Below are positions 35,182-46,571 of a stretch of DNA of 64,000 bases, one piece after another. Source of the DNA: Gigantopelta aegis (lineage: Eukaryota > Mollusca > Gastropoda > Neomphalida > Peltospiridae); NCBI RefSeq assembly GCF_016097555.1, contig NC_054699.1, forward strand, positions 2,834,293 to 2,898,292. Reading direction: 5' to 3'. A program made the translations under genes and the position numbers. The notes under the pieces were generated by a model. The model saw nothing but the letters and a program-made list of their open reading frames with translations. It had not been told where the DNA came from and did no database searches. The stretch's first letter is position 1, and every line of letters begins with the position of its first letter.

Positions 35182-35885
35182 TGAGATTTGTTAAAATTCA
35201 TTCTTAGCATTCGATGGAACACTTTCATATCGAGGGCTCACAACCAAAACTAGTTAGTCTAAAGTCATGGTTTGTAGAAGACTAAGTTTTAACATTTAAA
35301 TCTGTTTGCTTTGTAGAAGGAACTGAAAACAAACAACAAACAAACAAACAAAACATATTTTTTAAATTAACAAAATAGTAGACTATTCTTGTTTTCTTCG
35401 CAAAGAATACAGAGGCGTAACGTGGTCTAAAATGGGTGTCCGAATATGAACCTATAGTCCATCCCACCTGGATCGCATTTTTTTTTATACTATGTAATTT
35501 ACTACAAGTTATTTATTTCCCAACCCATTGATTTGTAAATTGAACACACAGATTGTATCTCTTTGTTATTTCCAAAACATTTTTCTTTTCTTCTTACGTC
35601 AAACCAAACTGAAATTATTTACACAAAAAAACATTTTAAAGGCATACTGTCACGGATTCAAGGACCTTATTTCTCTTTTAAAAAAATGGATAATACATAA
35701 AAATTACATTAATTGTTGGAAACCAAATCTAGCTATCGCATCACCTTAACTGAACCATAATCGAGTGAAATCCATGTCATCCCTCTCGGCAATTTTAGTT
35801 TTTGAATTATGGACCATTGCCACAATTCAATTATTTTTACAAAATGTCATTAATAAATGGAGTATGGTGGTTATGAAGATGGTTG

Positions 35886-35891
35886 AATAAA
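35886..35891 (+). terminator. Possible poly(A) signal of gene A
   Basis: AATAAA about 700 bases past the stop codon, on the gene strand. AT-rich DNA contains this hexamer often, so this is weak. Confidence 0.2.
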
Positions 35892-36707
35892 GTACACGTA
35901 GGGACAAATCAAATTATTTTTGTTCAGGTAATACTTTGTTAGACCATTAAATAGGTCAGTGGTCTGTGACAATATGCCTTTAATAGAATGGTGGGACGGA
36001 CTGTAGTACAGCGAACTCGTTTATGGACTGCACTGTAAAAAAAATGGTTTTAGTCCCGAATCCCTCGGCCTGCTCCCTTGGAATGGACATAACCTGGCCT
36101 GGTTAGTTATCAGCCCTCGATATGAATTGGTGTATCGTCATTACATGTATTAAAGTGTGATATATAAATTTGTGTAAATATGAATATAATCAATGTAGAT
36201 CATATACCTAGCAAGAACCACCAAAGGCTTCTTCAAAACATTTCTTTTAATACCGTGTGGCCTTATATATATATATATATACTGCTGAGGGTTTTTCCTC
36301 AACTGATCACATGATGGTGTGTGTGTGTGTGTGGTGTGTGTGTGTGGGGGGGGGGGGCTAGAGGCATTTATTAAAAACAAATATCCACCACTCAGAAAAT
36401 TAAATTTTATTTAAACTGTGTACGCACTTTAGGGAAAAAGACTACGCATTGAAGGTAAAGACCCTCCAGGCAAAATAATAATAATTACGGTCATCCCACC
36501 CACCCCACCACGACTGTGTGATCAATTTTGTAACACCCGTGATGTAAAATATACACAACAACATAAGGCGACGCGAATATTTTAATATTTTTTTATGATC
36601 AAATTAATTCTGTAAATAAACTGTTAATATGAGCCTAAGATATTCACAAGATATTAATAATATTTTTTATATATATAAACACAAAAAGTAACAGGGTTCG
36701 AACAGAA

Positions 36708-36878
36708 AGAAAGAAAGAAATGTTTTATTTAACGACGCACTCAACACATTTTATTTACGGTTATATGGCGTCAGACATATGGTTAAGGACCACACAGATT
36801 TTGAGAGGAAACCCGCTATCGCCACTACATGGGCTACTCTTCCGATTAGCAGCAAGGGATCTTTTATTTGCGCTTCCA
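36708..36878 (-). repeat. 5'-truncated SINE with perfect 13-bp target duplication
   Basis: GGTTCGAACAGAA occurs at 36695-36707 and 36879-36891 and brackets a 171-bp fragment (inverted A-rich tail AAGAAAGAAATGTTTTATTT to CAAGGGATCTTTTATTTGCG). The truncated 5' end and exact duplication show a recent insertion by target-primed reverse transcription. Confidence 0.9.
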
Positions 36879-37102
36879 GGTTCGAACAGAATAAAATAAA
36901 TTAAAGAAAACTAACTTAATATCCGCGTTTCTTTTGTTGTTTAGTATACAATGTCCTGTTGGCCTATTGTTGTACAGAGAAGGTATGCTTGATGCGCCCT
37001 TTATATATTTATAATAGGCACATATCTATATCTTGCATGATGATGTTTTGGAGAGAGAGAGAGCAAGAGAAAGAGAGAAAGAGAGACAGAAACAGTTTTA
37101 GT

Positions 37103-37257
37103 CTATTTTTAGAGGGTATTTCACCATTTCAAAGTCACAAACTCATGTTTCAATCAACTGTAACTTTATCCAAATGTGTTACATGTTTGTAGATTAACTA
37201 AACTTAGTGTTAATTTTCACGAGTTGAAACTAGGGTCTGTCCCTTTAATTATTGTAT
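37103..37257 (+). mobile_element. Fragment of the second TTAA element family
   Basis: TTTTAGTCTATTTTTAGAGG, TCACCATTTCAAAG, ATTTTCACGAGTTGAAACTA and GGGTCTGTCCCTTTAATT match a family whose left part appears at 27378-27643 and whose diverged full-length relative is at 57205-57568. Confidence 0.5.
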
Positions 37258-37497
37258 TGCATAAACAACAAAATGATTGGGAACAAGATTATCAACCTAT
37301 TACTAGGTCCTCTCCTATATACATACATGTATATATAATATAATATGAATGGCGACGATTGTATAGTGATGTATACCTATTCCCCCTTCCTTAGAAGTTT
37401 GTTATATTATTTTAATAAATCTGTAATATACAAATGTATGTTATGTATGTATGAATATCTACATATTGTATGTATGTCGGGTTTGATTATTACATAC

Positions 37498-37638
37498 AAG
37501 ATATAAACGTGCGGGCACAAGGGATAAAAATCCCTTTTCGTCTCACAAATTGTCTTATTTGCTGGAACTCGAATTTTGGGTACCGAATCACCCGCTGTTC
37601 CCAGACCACTACCGTAACCACTCGACCACGGGAACATG
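37498..37638 (-). repeat. SINE family 3 (tRNA-headed), reverse
   Basis: On the minus strand the head TCCCGTGGTCGAGTGGTTAC with the B-box-like AAATTCGAGTTCC is followed by GACAATTTGTGAGACG and TTTATCCCTTGTGCCCGCAC. The same 3' body follows a different tRNA-like head at 41155. Tetranucleotide (GTAT)n and GT tracts adjoin. Confidence 0.6.
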
Positions 37639-37964
37639 TTAGTATGTATGTATGTATGTACGTGTGTACGTGTGTGTGTTGTGTGTGTGCGTGCGTGCGT
37701 GTGTGAGTGCGTGCGTGTGTGTGTGTGTGTGTGTGTGTGAATATACATGTACAAATTAAAGCATATAGGAATTTTAGAAAAATTAGTCATTTTGAAACTA
37801 AAATAAAGAATAACAAGGTATATACATACGTACTCGATATAAAGATTTTAAAATGTTGTTGTTGTTATTGTTGTTTTCTTAAATACGAAAAGCTGAAGCT
37901 AAAAATAATAAAACAGTAGCTTAGCGTACCCGTTTGAAATGTAGTATAGTGCACTATTCTAATA

Positions 37965-38970
37965 AAGTTAAAGTTTGTTTCTGTTTAACGACACCACTGG
38001 AGCATGTTGATTTTAAATACTCATCGGCTATTGGATATCAAACAGTTTGTAGTTTTAACATAGTCTCCATAGGCGTACGGGCTCCCATTTCTGTTTAACG
38101 ACACCACTGGAGCATGTTGATTTTAAATAATCATCGGCTATTGGATATCAAACAGTTTGTAGTTTTAACATAGTCTCCATAGGCGTACGGGCTCCCATTT
38201 CTGTTTAACGACACCACTGGAGCATGTTGATTTTAAATAATCATCGGCTATTGGATATCAAACAGTTTGTAGTTTTAACATAGTCACCATAGGCGTACGG
38301 GCTCCCATTTCTATTTAACGACACCACTGGAGCATGTTGATTTTAAATAATCATCGGCTATTGGATATCAAACAGTTTGTAGTTTTAACATAGTCTCCAT
38401 AGGCGTACGGGCTCCCATTTCTATTTAACGACACCACTGGTGCATGTTGATTTTAAATAATCATCGGCTATTGGATATCAAACAGTTTGTAGTTTTAACA
38501 TAGTCACCATAGGCGTACGGGCTCCCATTTCTATTTAACGACACCACTGGAGCATGTTGATTTTAAATAATCATCGGCTATTGGATATCAAACAGTTTGT
38601 AGTTTTAACATAGTCTCCATAGGCGTACGGGCTCCCATTTCTATTTAACGACACCACTGGTGCATGTTGATTTTAAATAATCATCGGCTATTGGATATCA
38701 AACAGTTTGTAGTTTTAACATAGTCTCCATAGGCGTACGGGCTCCCATTTCTATTTAACGACACCACTGGTGCATGTTGATTTTAAATAATCATCGGCTA
38801 TTGGATATCAAACAGTTTGTAGTTTTAACATAGTCTCCATAGGCGTACGGGCTCCCATTTCTATTTAACGACACCACTGGGGCATGTTGATTTTAAATAA
38901 TCATCGGCTATTGGATATCAAACAGTTTGTAGTTTTAACATAGTCACCATAGGCGTACGGGCTCCCATTT
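37965..38970. repeat. 110-bp satellite, 9 copies, derived from a SINE tail and a transposon end
   Basis: CTGTTTAACG or CTATTTAACG recurs exactly every 110 bases from 37981 to 38861. Each unit joins the inverted SINE family 1 tail (TTTAACGACACCACTGGAGC...ATCATCGGCTATTGGATATC...TAGTTTTAACATAGTC) to CCATAGGCGTACGGGCTCCC, the end of the DNA element that continues at 38960. Units differ at a few sites: T/C in TAGTC(T/A)CC, and A/T/G in GG(A/T/G)GCATG. Confidence 0.95.
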
Positions 38971-39285
38971 TTGCAGGGGGCGGGCTGATTTTTGCCCGAA
39001 TTAAACGAAAGTGCCGGAATCTGGATTACATTTATTCATAATGACATTATTGCCAAACAGTTACATAGTGTTTCAAACTAATTGCCACACATTTTTACAT
39101 GGATTACAACTAATATTTTGGGTAGAATAATGAAAATGCATGGTGAAAAATGTTGAAGCTGGCTAATTTTCCCCGAATTTTTCTATTGTTTTTGCCCGAA
39201 TTTGAGGATTTTCTCCAGGACTGGAGGGGGGGGGGGGGGGGGGGCAGTTGCGCCTCCCCGTCTCCCTGTCTCGTACACTTATGAT
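38948..39285. mobile_element. DNA element with GGCGTACGGG ends
   Basis: The left end CATAGGCGTACGGGCTCCC is the satellite junction; the right end, near TCTCGTACACTTATGATAG, is an imperfect inverted copy. Inside are TTTGCCCGAATT copies and a run of about 20 G. Related ends occur near 11928 and 26528. Confidence 0.55.
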
Positions 39286-39289
39286 AGTA

Positions 39290-39445
39290 TTAAAGAAGAA
39301 ACCCACTACATTGTTTTTTACATTAGTAGCAAGGGATCTTTTATATGCACCATCCCACAGACAGGATAGCACATAACCCAGCCTTTGATATACAAGTCGT
39401 GGTGCTGGCTAGAACGAGAAATAGCCCTATTTCAGTGTGTCCTGA
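39290..39445 (-). repeat. SINE family 1 fragment, reverse
   Basis: GAAGAAACCCACTACATTGT, AGCAAGGGATCTTTTATATG, CCATCCCACAGACAGGATAG and CGAGAAATAGCCC. The inverted tail and the head are missing. Confidence 0.7.
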
Positions 39446-40117
39446 TTCGGAGAACAATGAAACGGCCACCATAAATGATTTATTATACCCGGTACCTAAC
39501 AAATAAAAACAAAGTAAGTGGTGCCAAGCGTGTGCTAGGTTGTACACCCCTCACCCCTCACCCCTCACCCACATAAAATTTTGAAGTGCCTTCTCTCAAA
39601 ACGTCTCCTGTGTTTAACATTATGAATACTGTTAATGGACAATTTGAGGGGTCTTTTTTAGTAAAGAACAACATTGTTTTTGTATGGAAGTTTACCATGT
39701 AGATTTATGCTGACTGCATGTTAGTGAACTTTTCAATACCACCTTCCTGAATACTGTCTGTTCCCTCCATGAACAATTTGTGTTGGACAGAACCTCTCTG
39801 GCGAAGTTGGAGGTCGTATCCACGACAGGCGTGCTTGGACCGTTGTCTGGTTGGAAGCATGCCACAAATTACTCACACCCGCCCTAGATAAACCGTGCAT
39901 CCACCCCTGAGACCACGATAATAGGCCCCTTTGTGTAGGCTTACACAAAATTTAGGTCATTGGTGAGCTTATATACAATACCACTAAAAATAGATACAGC
40001 TAAATGCTTGCGGGAAATTCTATGCCGCCATTTTGAAGTTGTCCTGCCAACCGACAAGAAGCTAGTACACTTGTCTGTCGAGTACAGACAGACAGGCAGA
40101 CAGCAACACTGCATATT

Positions 40118-40864
40118 TTGTCAGTTAGAAGGAATATTTATTGGATATCACCTTCATCGACAAGGATGCCTTTCTCAGCTAAGTCTGTTAACAGTGATTC
40201 CAGTTTGATGGTAGATCAGCTGGTATACGTTGAACTAAATTCGTGTCACGTCAAGCGTTCAGTTTGTGAAGCTGTTCAGCATACGAACACAGTCATCATA
40301 ACAGACATTGTATTCCTTTCTGGATCAAACAACACTTTCCTTATACATGTCTGTAACAGTGTGGTTGTTTCAGGACATAATAACATTGCGATTATCGCTG
40401 AAAGAGAAGAAAGTTCCGACAGTAATGATCTTGGATTGAGGGGTCGTTGTGATTTTAACACTATGGAGACTCAATCTGGTGAGGCGTGTAGGCTAGTGAA
40501 CGCCTCCAGGACTCCGCCTAGTGGGTATACGGGCGGCGTTGACAAAACAGTACAATACTATGAGTGTACAATGCAATATTTATTGCAACTTTTGCATGTA
40601 TTGTATGGAAAAAGTGAGTTTGAAGATCGGGTTCTTATTAAGCGACGTGGTGCCATCGCGTGGTTCTTGATGTTACGCTATCTACGTGGGAGATGGTTAT
40701 GCCATCGTCGTGTTGTTTGGACAGACAGAGAATCCATCGGGTTTTTGGGACAAGACGAAGTGAAAAAAGGAATCAGCTTAAAAAATTGGGACAATAGGCT
40801 ACTACTACATAGATATGACCTTTGGCCGCAGATGAGGACAAAAACTTCAAATGTGAAGTCGTAG
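40118..40864 (+). CDS. Unrecognised ORF, 248 codons, single exon
   Basis: This is the longest open frame not explained by a repeat or by genes A and B. It starts MSVRRNIYWI; a second in-frame Met (MVDQLVYVEL, 40208) is an alternative start. Composition is ordinary, with Cys, Trp and charged residues well spread. Residues about 65-95 contain SGSNNTFLIH and SGHNNIAIIA, a repeat faintly like beta-solenoid GSNN repeats (DUF3060 type). The second half is basic and Trp/Leu-rich (RRGAIAWFLMLRYLRGRW). I see no signal peptide, membrane helix or transposase motif, and I do not recognise the family. It could be a young intronless gene, a retrocopy, or part of a larger element. Confidence 0.4.
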   Translation: MSVRRNIYWISPSSTRMPFSAKSVNSDSSLMVDQLVYVELNSCHVKRSVCEAVQHTNTVIITDIVFLSGSNNTFLIHVCNSVVVSGHNNIAIIAEREESSDSNDLGLRGRCDFNTMETQSGEACRLVNASRTPPSGYTGGVDKTVQYYECTMQYLLQLLHVLYGKSEFEDRVLIKRRGAIAWFLMLRYLRGRWLCHRRVVWTDRESIGFLGQDEVKKGISLKNWDNRLLLHRYDLWPQMRTKTSNVKS

Positions 40865-41077
40865 AACTCCAGATTTGAAGTTGTAGAACGATTGACATTA
40901 AAATTCAGATACAGAATCCACAGAGTTGTTCGGAGAAAATAGAGTTATTAAAATCAACTTCAAACATATAAATTTAGAAGATGGCTTGCGTTGTTTTTGT
41001 GGATAATGTTAGTTTTACTGTGGCATTTTGTTTTAAATGGTGATCGATTACACATTGTTATCTTAAATTTTAAAATG

Positions 41078-41079
<2 letters not shown>

Positions 41080-41113
<34 letters not shown>

Positions 41114-41152
41114 GCGCACGCACGCACGCACACACATACATACATGCATACA
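41080..41152. repeat. (CA)n / CGCA / CATA tract
   Basis: About 30 bases of CA followed by CGCACGCACG and CATACATACATG. Confidence 0.9.
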
Positions 41153-41154
41153 TA

Positions 41155-41312
41155 CATGCCTCAATAGCTCAGAGCGCTTTGTGGTTAGCCTTGCAATTTG
41201 CGGGCGATTCTGTGCCACAGGTTCGAGTCCTAACAACGGCATGAGACAATTTGTGAGGCCAGAAAGGATTTAATTATCCCCTGCGCCAGTGCGTTAATAT
41301 CTATGTATGTAA
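41155..41312 (+). repeat. SINE family 3 copy
   Basis: The tRNA-like head CTCAATAGCTCAGAGCGCTT and B box ACAGGTTCGAGTCC are followed by GAGACAATTTGTGAGGCC and TTTAATTATCCCCTGCGCC. The body matches the reverse copy at 37498. Confidence 0.7.
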
Positions 41313-41357
41313 CAGTCAGCCTCGACATACATACACTATATAGATATTCAAACATCA

Positions 41358-41368
41358 ATACATATATA

Positions 41369-41409
<41 letters not shown>

Positions 41410-41422
41410 TATTCAAACATCA

Positions 41423-41471
<49 letters not shown>
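41358..41471. repeat. (TA)n tract, two blocks
   Basis: GATATTCAAACATCAATACA occurs twice, each followed by a TA run, so the unit of about 70 bp was duplicated. Confidence 0.9.
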
Positions 41472-41476
<5 letters not shown>

Positions 41477-41744
41477 CGTATAAATACAATCTGTCTTTCT
41501 TTTCTTGTTAAAAAAGAATGATACGTTATCAAAAACCATGTCACAAAGTTTCTTTTTCATCGCATCCACCTTAAAATACTGTGCAAGAAAATTGTTGCCC
41601 AAATTTTATTTTTGTGTTTAATGTAACCATTAAAAGGTTCTAAATTTTCTCCTGTACATATAACCAAGTCTTTGGTATTTTGACACACGGTTGTGAAGAG
41701 GATGGATGGGGTTTTGGAATTCCATTGCTACCACACACAATAAC

Positions 41745-41905
41745 TGGCAAAAAAGCAGCAAGGGATATTTTATATGCACTTTCTCACAGACAGGACAGTA
41801 CATACTAGTTTTGAGGCACTTAGGCTGGTTGGGACGGGAAAAGAAGCTATTCCGTAAAGGACAGTCGATCCTGCAATCCGCTGCACCTCAAGCGAGCGAT
41901 TTGCC
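41745..41905 (-). repeat. SINE fragment, reverse
   Basis: AGCAAGGGATATTTTATATG, CTCACAGACAGGACAGTAC, GAGGCACTTAGGCTGG and the inverted head TGCACCTCAAGCGAGCG. Confidence 0.6.
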
Positions 41906-42639
41906 TTTTATTTGCATGTATACTGAACTCCAACAGAAACGCAAATCAGTGAAATGAAGCCAGAGGAATAGCTTCTCTTAAACAACGAGACCTATAATTC
42001 CATGGTATCTTTTTACACTAGAGACCCCGCGAGAGGACAGTCTGACTTCTCTACTACTGACCAGGCATCAGATCACAGTTATCTTCTAGTGCAGGGTGCA
42101 CATTAAGAAAGAAGCACACTTTCTACGTCCCTTCGGACTAAGTTATATTCCCGGAAATTTGTCCGCGCAAGTAGTCTGCTGTTTGGCTGTGATTAGTTCA
42201 AGGCAGACAGCTTTGAAGTGGCAACTATTAGACTGGAGTTGACAGAGGAGAGCATGTAGTTTGCAAACATGTGTAACTTGTTGACATTGAACACTTTTTT
42301 TGTGTGTGTGTGGGAATTCCGACCCATGCAAAAGTAGTGCTTAATTTTTTTTATAAAATGGGGTGTGGGTGTGGGGGTGGGTGTAGGGGTGTGTGTGTGT
42401 GTGGGGGGGGGGGGTGTTACTTCGAGCAGGTTTAGTGAGTGTGTTTGTTTAAACCAATATCCTGGGAGAAAGAGCTAGACAACAGGAGTAGTCCTTTTCA
42501 GGGTATGTTTCCCTCAGGTAGGAAAAGGTACATTAAAAAAAATCCATGGGCCTGCTGATATTAATAAAAATGTTATAGCCACTAACGCTATATAGAAACA
42601 TATAGCGTAATTAATTGTGGTCTGTGGCCATTAGAGACT

Positions 42640-42985
42640 AGTGAACTTAGGGCTAGATCACATGGATGTATTAATCGACGGCTATTGGGTGTCAAACAGG
42701 TAGTCGGAGAAAACAAGCTACACTTTTTCTTGAGTAGCAAGGGATGCTTTATATTCACTTTCCCACAGACAGGACACCACACACCACGACCTTTGGTATA
42801 TGAGTCGTGGGTCGCTAGTTGGGACTGAAAAAAACAAAAACCCGATCATAGAATGGGTGCACGGAGGGGATTCGATCTTTAGAGTCGAGGACATCAGTTT
42901 AATAATTATATACTTTACGTCGAGTGATCGAGTTTCTATTGGGAGGTCTGAGACCGCCTGAGCTACGTTCAGTCAGACCGAGCAG
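42640..42985 (-). repeat. SINE copy, reverse, degenerate
   Basis: GGGCTAGATCACATGGATGT, TCGACGGCTATTGGGTGTC, GCAAGGGATGCTTTATATTC, ACAGGACACCACACACC, then an inverted tRNA-like head around 42870-42970. An inverted pair GTTCAGTCAG (42969) and CTGACTGAAC (43082) suggests a further small element abutting it. Confidence 0.6.
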
Positions 42986-43159
42986 ATAAACGTCCGCCAG
43001 ACTGGTTTATGCGCTTCACGTTAAACCAAATGGCCACGTCGGGAACCAGTCAAATAGTTCACGAACGTTAGCGAAACGTTCGCTGACTGAACTTAGTGCC
43101 TGTGCGTTTGCAGGGTCAACCCCCTCCCCCGTCAGCTCAAGTAAATGTTCACGATATGC

Positions 43160-43225
43160 ATATGTATGTATGTACGTATGTATGTATGTATGTATGTATG
43201 TATTTATGTATGTATGTATACATAT
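43160..43225. repeat. (TGTA)n microsatellite
   Basis: About 15 TGTA units with a single TTTA interruption. Confidence 0.9.
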
Positions 43226-43632
43226 GTATTAACTGAATATACAAACGCCATAATCGTGCACCGAATTGTTAGATCCAAGTCAATAATTACTTACAATTAC
43301 AATGGCAAGTATCATGCATATTAATAACGAAACGATCGTTTTGCTATTTTCAAGTTCCTTTGTAATTTAAACGTTTACCTGAACTAGTTGGTAAAATGTA
43401 TATTAATATTAGGGGGTCTGGGTGTATGCTTTCCATCGAGGGCGGTCGATCTTAAGAGTCATTGCATCATTGTTAGGGTTACTGTAATATAAACGTACAT
43501 GTAATTAGTTTGTGATAGGCGATTTCTCAAGACTTGAGAGTAATCAAGACTATATGAACAAATGGAGTTTAAAGGTAAACGTACACGTCTGTTTTGTTAC
43601 ATCTAACACTGTGGGTACTATTCGTTAGAACA

Positions 43633-43938
43633 GGGCGGCATTGACCTCAGTCGGTTGAGCGCTCGCCTGGGGTGTTTGCGTCGCATGATCGAACCACCCC
43701 GGTGGATCCATTCAACCGATTGGGGGTTTTCTTGTTCCAACCAATGTACCACAACAGGTCAAAGGCCGTGCTTTTCTGTATGTGGGAAAGTGCATATAAA
43801 ATGTGGATCCTTACTGCTAATGGAAAAAAAATTAGTAGGTTTTCTCCGATGACTACGAGTCAGAATTACCAAATGTTTGACATCCAATAGCCAATGATTA
43901 ATTAATCAATGTGCTCTAGTGGTGTCAGTAAACAAACA
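43633..43938 (+). repeat. SINE with tRNA-like head, full length
   Basis: Head GGGCGGCATTGACCTCAGTC then GGTTGAGCGCTCGCCTG, B box GCATGATCGAACC, body GGTCAAAGGCCGTGC and tail CTCTAGTGGTGTCAGTAAAC. Confidence 0.8.
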
Positions 43939-43951
43939 AACACAAACAATA

Positions 43952-44388
43952 TGTATGGCCTCCACGAGTTAAAACTACTGGACTCGAGTACTCGAGGGTC
44001 AAACTCGGCCCGGACCCGAGAACCCGACATTTCTACTAAATGATAATGAGACTAAGTAATAGGCCTAAAGTCAAATAGCATAATGATGCATCTTAATTCC
44101 TGCGCTGAACATGGAAACCAAATAGAATAGAATAGATGTTTAACGACACCCCAGCACGAAAACGGATGCCAAATAATGCCACTCTATTGCATTCCACACA
44201 TTCGACTTATGTTTTCCCTTCATGTCTCATAGCCCTATAATGTAACCAGCGGTAAGCATATAGCAGTGACGTACAATACAATTATATGTGAGTATTGTTC
44301 CTTGCACGGGTACTCGAGTCCTGTGAACGGACTCGAATCTTGCTAGACTTGACCCATGCCCGAGTGCTCGAGTACTCGTGGAGACCCT
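43952..44388. mobile_element. MITE with CTCCACGAGT...ACTCGTGGAG ends
   Basis: The left end GGCCTCCACGAGT and the right end ACTCGTGGAGACC are inverted copies; both subterminal regions are rich in ACTCGAG (left GACTCGAGTACTCGAGGGTC; right GAGTGCTCGAGTACTCG). About 435 bp and non-coding. I find no convincing target duplication. Confidence 0.65.
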
Positions 44389-44639
44389 ACAAACAAGCAA
44401 TTGGTAGCTGTTTCTAACGCATTAGGACTAAGGTTTTTTTTTAGTATAATAGCATTCTTGGGTATTGTCGAAATATCAACGACAAATACAGGTGTCTATT
44501 TCTCCGTCACACCACAAGATGTGGATTCCATTATATTCTTTTCCATTTTAACCAGTGTTCTATGACGGACATATAAAATGTTTTGTCAATTTTATTAAAC
44601 ATATGATAATACCTGTACTGGCAATGAGTTGACTACGTA

Positions 44640-44705
44640 ACGGATTTCTACTGGTGCTCAAAATTAATCCGAAGGAAATTAAACACAGAACAGGGATCAG
44701 ACGGA
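44640..44705 (+). promoter_or_regulatory. MED12 5' UTR / promoter-proximal region
   Basis: These are the bases before the MED12 ATG (GATCAGACGGAATGG; A at -3 is absent but G is present at +4). No core promoter element is clear. The stretch from 44390 up to here carries no recognised repeat. Confidence 0.4.
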
Positions 44706-44801
44706 ATGGCGGCTTCTCATCCAAGTGAGGAGCACCGTCCTTTGAAAAAGTCCAGGCTTGGACCGCCTGATGTTTATCCCCAAGATGCCAAGCAAAAAGA
44801 G
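44706..44801 (+). CDS. MED12: MED12, exon 1: Mediator kinase-module subunit (5' third of the gene in this window)
   Basis: MED12 holds Cyclin C-CDK8 in the Mediator kinase module and activates CDK8 in the nucleus. The 32 codons open [20 protein letters not shown] and continue [12 protein letters not shown]; human MED12 has [20 protein letters not shown] at the same place. The exon ends in phase 0 at AAAGAG|GTATTT, which matches the human exon 1/2 junction after the equivalent Glu33. Ten exons in the window (96, 63, 39, 102, 81, 160, 188, 111, 143 and 274 nt) join without a frame break into 419 codons. Human MED12 has about 2177 residues, so the bulk of the gene lies beyond the right edge. The start codon is supported by the conserved N-terminus. 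Confidence 0.95.
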
Positions 44802-46204
44802 GTATTTTCCCCCCATTTAAAACCCATGCTAAGTGATCTTTTATGTGTGGTTACTCTTACGCTGTTTAAAATTATTTATGTAAACAATGGCGGACAGTTC
44901 TGAATTCATGATTATCATTATTCAGAAATGACAGAATTAATATTTTGTAAGAGCTGTTTTAGAACAATTAATTTAATGGAGGACGGGTGCGGTAGGCATT
45001 TTATACTATAAAAAATAATTGGAGCGGTTATAGAATGTGTCCGCCACTAATCCTTTTGTAAAAAGAGGGATTTTTTGGTGGGGATTCTTAAAAAAAGTTG
45101 GGCATGGTTTTTTTGCGGAGGAAAAAGAAAGAAAATAAAATTATTTATTTAGAAGAAAAAAAAATGGACATTAAGACTTATTGGGGGGGCCCCCCCCCCC
45201 CCCCCCCCAGCCCCCCTTGCTAACCCTAATCACTCTGTAGCCGTGTAGGCTATCAACACTCCTCTGTAACAATCGACCAACAAAGTTCCTAAATTAAAAT
45301 AAAGTAAAACAGAAAATCACTCGACCCTATGTTCCTAAAACAAACTAAACCCGAACCGTTCCTGAAATAAAAACACAAAATAGCGCAAAGTTCCTAAAAT
45401 AAAATAAAATGGAAATTAACTCGAGTTATTGGCTTTATTTTAGTAATCGTCAGAGTAGTTAAAATAAAATGGAAAATTACATATTCGTTATTTAGTGTAT
45501 AGTAAATGGTTGAATTTAGGTGGCGGACATATTCTATAACCGTACCAAATAATTTAAAACATATGTAATGAAGAATTCCGAATTTGGCATAAAATGAAAA
45601 TTATCTCTCTCCCCCCCCCCCCCCAGTAGGGCCATACACACACTGAATCAGGCTCATGTCATAATTTCTGGAATAGCCCTAGTCATGCAATTGCCTACAG
45701 CAGTCTGCAATACTGTGAAGTTTTTCATTCTTCATGGCACTTTTCTGCTGTGAACTATAGTTCAAAACATTTTCAAGGCATGTTTTTTTGACTGTGGACA
45801 TTTTCGTAATTGCAGGGGTTGTCATGTATCCCCGTTAAGCTAGTACTGGGTACTTTATATATATTTTTTAAATAAACTGATTTTTGGGGTCAGCCCATTC
45901 ACTGCCCGTAAACCCGGATGGTTAAGAAATAAAAATTAAAATAGTTAAATGAAATGGTATGAAAAGTTGGAACTGGAGGGGCTTCCATATCATCCCTCCA
46001 CCCATGTTATGGCATTGAATTTGGGGTAAAATTTACTAAAATAGAATGAATGTTTAATCACCATCAGATTAACTGAGGTGTATGCTACTGTGCAAGTAAC
46101 TAATTGTGAACACTAGGTAACGGTGGTGGCAGTAGCTGCCACAAATTGTTATCAGTTTGCCTACTAATTAATTTTAAAAAAACATTGCACAATTTTTCAA
46201 CAAA

Positions 46205-46502
46205 TATTTTACTAAAAAACACAAAGCAGAGTATGACAAATATTTTGAAAAGTCACTAGCCACAGGGCTAGTGGATTTGTGAAAACCACTAGCCCACCAA
46301 GATAAAGCACTAGTCCAAATTCCTGATCAATTATAACTGGATTTTTATATAATTTTTGTAACATTATACATTTACGAGTATAACAGTAAAATAAAACAAA
46401 CACGTAAATCATGTTGTAACTTTCAGTTTTTTGTCGCGTCGTATGTTTGGTCTTTTGTCAAGTGTGATCCATCGTCATTGTCCCGTTTTCGCTTTTGCCG
46501 TC

Positions 46503-46571
<69 letters not shown>

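Larger units (their letters stand above)
35182..44705. other. Intergenic region between gene A and MED12
   Basis: Mostly repeats, listed separately. AATAAA at 35886 could serve as a poly(A) signal for gene A, but I have no supporting downstream element. One long ORF (40118-40864) stands out; the other open frames fall in CA, TA or SINE sequence. Confidence 0.5.

Noticed and set aside
32046..35228. Long minus-strand frames over the mucin exon (158, 241 and shorter codons)
   Set aside because: They mirror the biased ACA/TCA/GTA codons of the + strand mucin frame. They have no start context or domain, and the + frame is linked to upstream exons by phase.
44356..44565. 69-codon frame just upstream of MED12 as an extra exon
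   Set aside because: It begins inside a MITE end, shows no MED12 similarity, and MED12's own conserved N-terminus starts at 44706.
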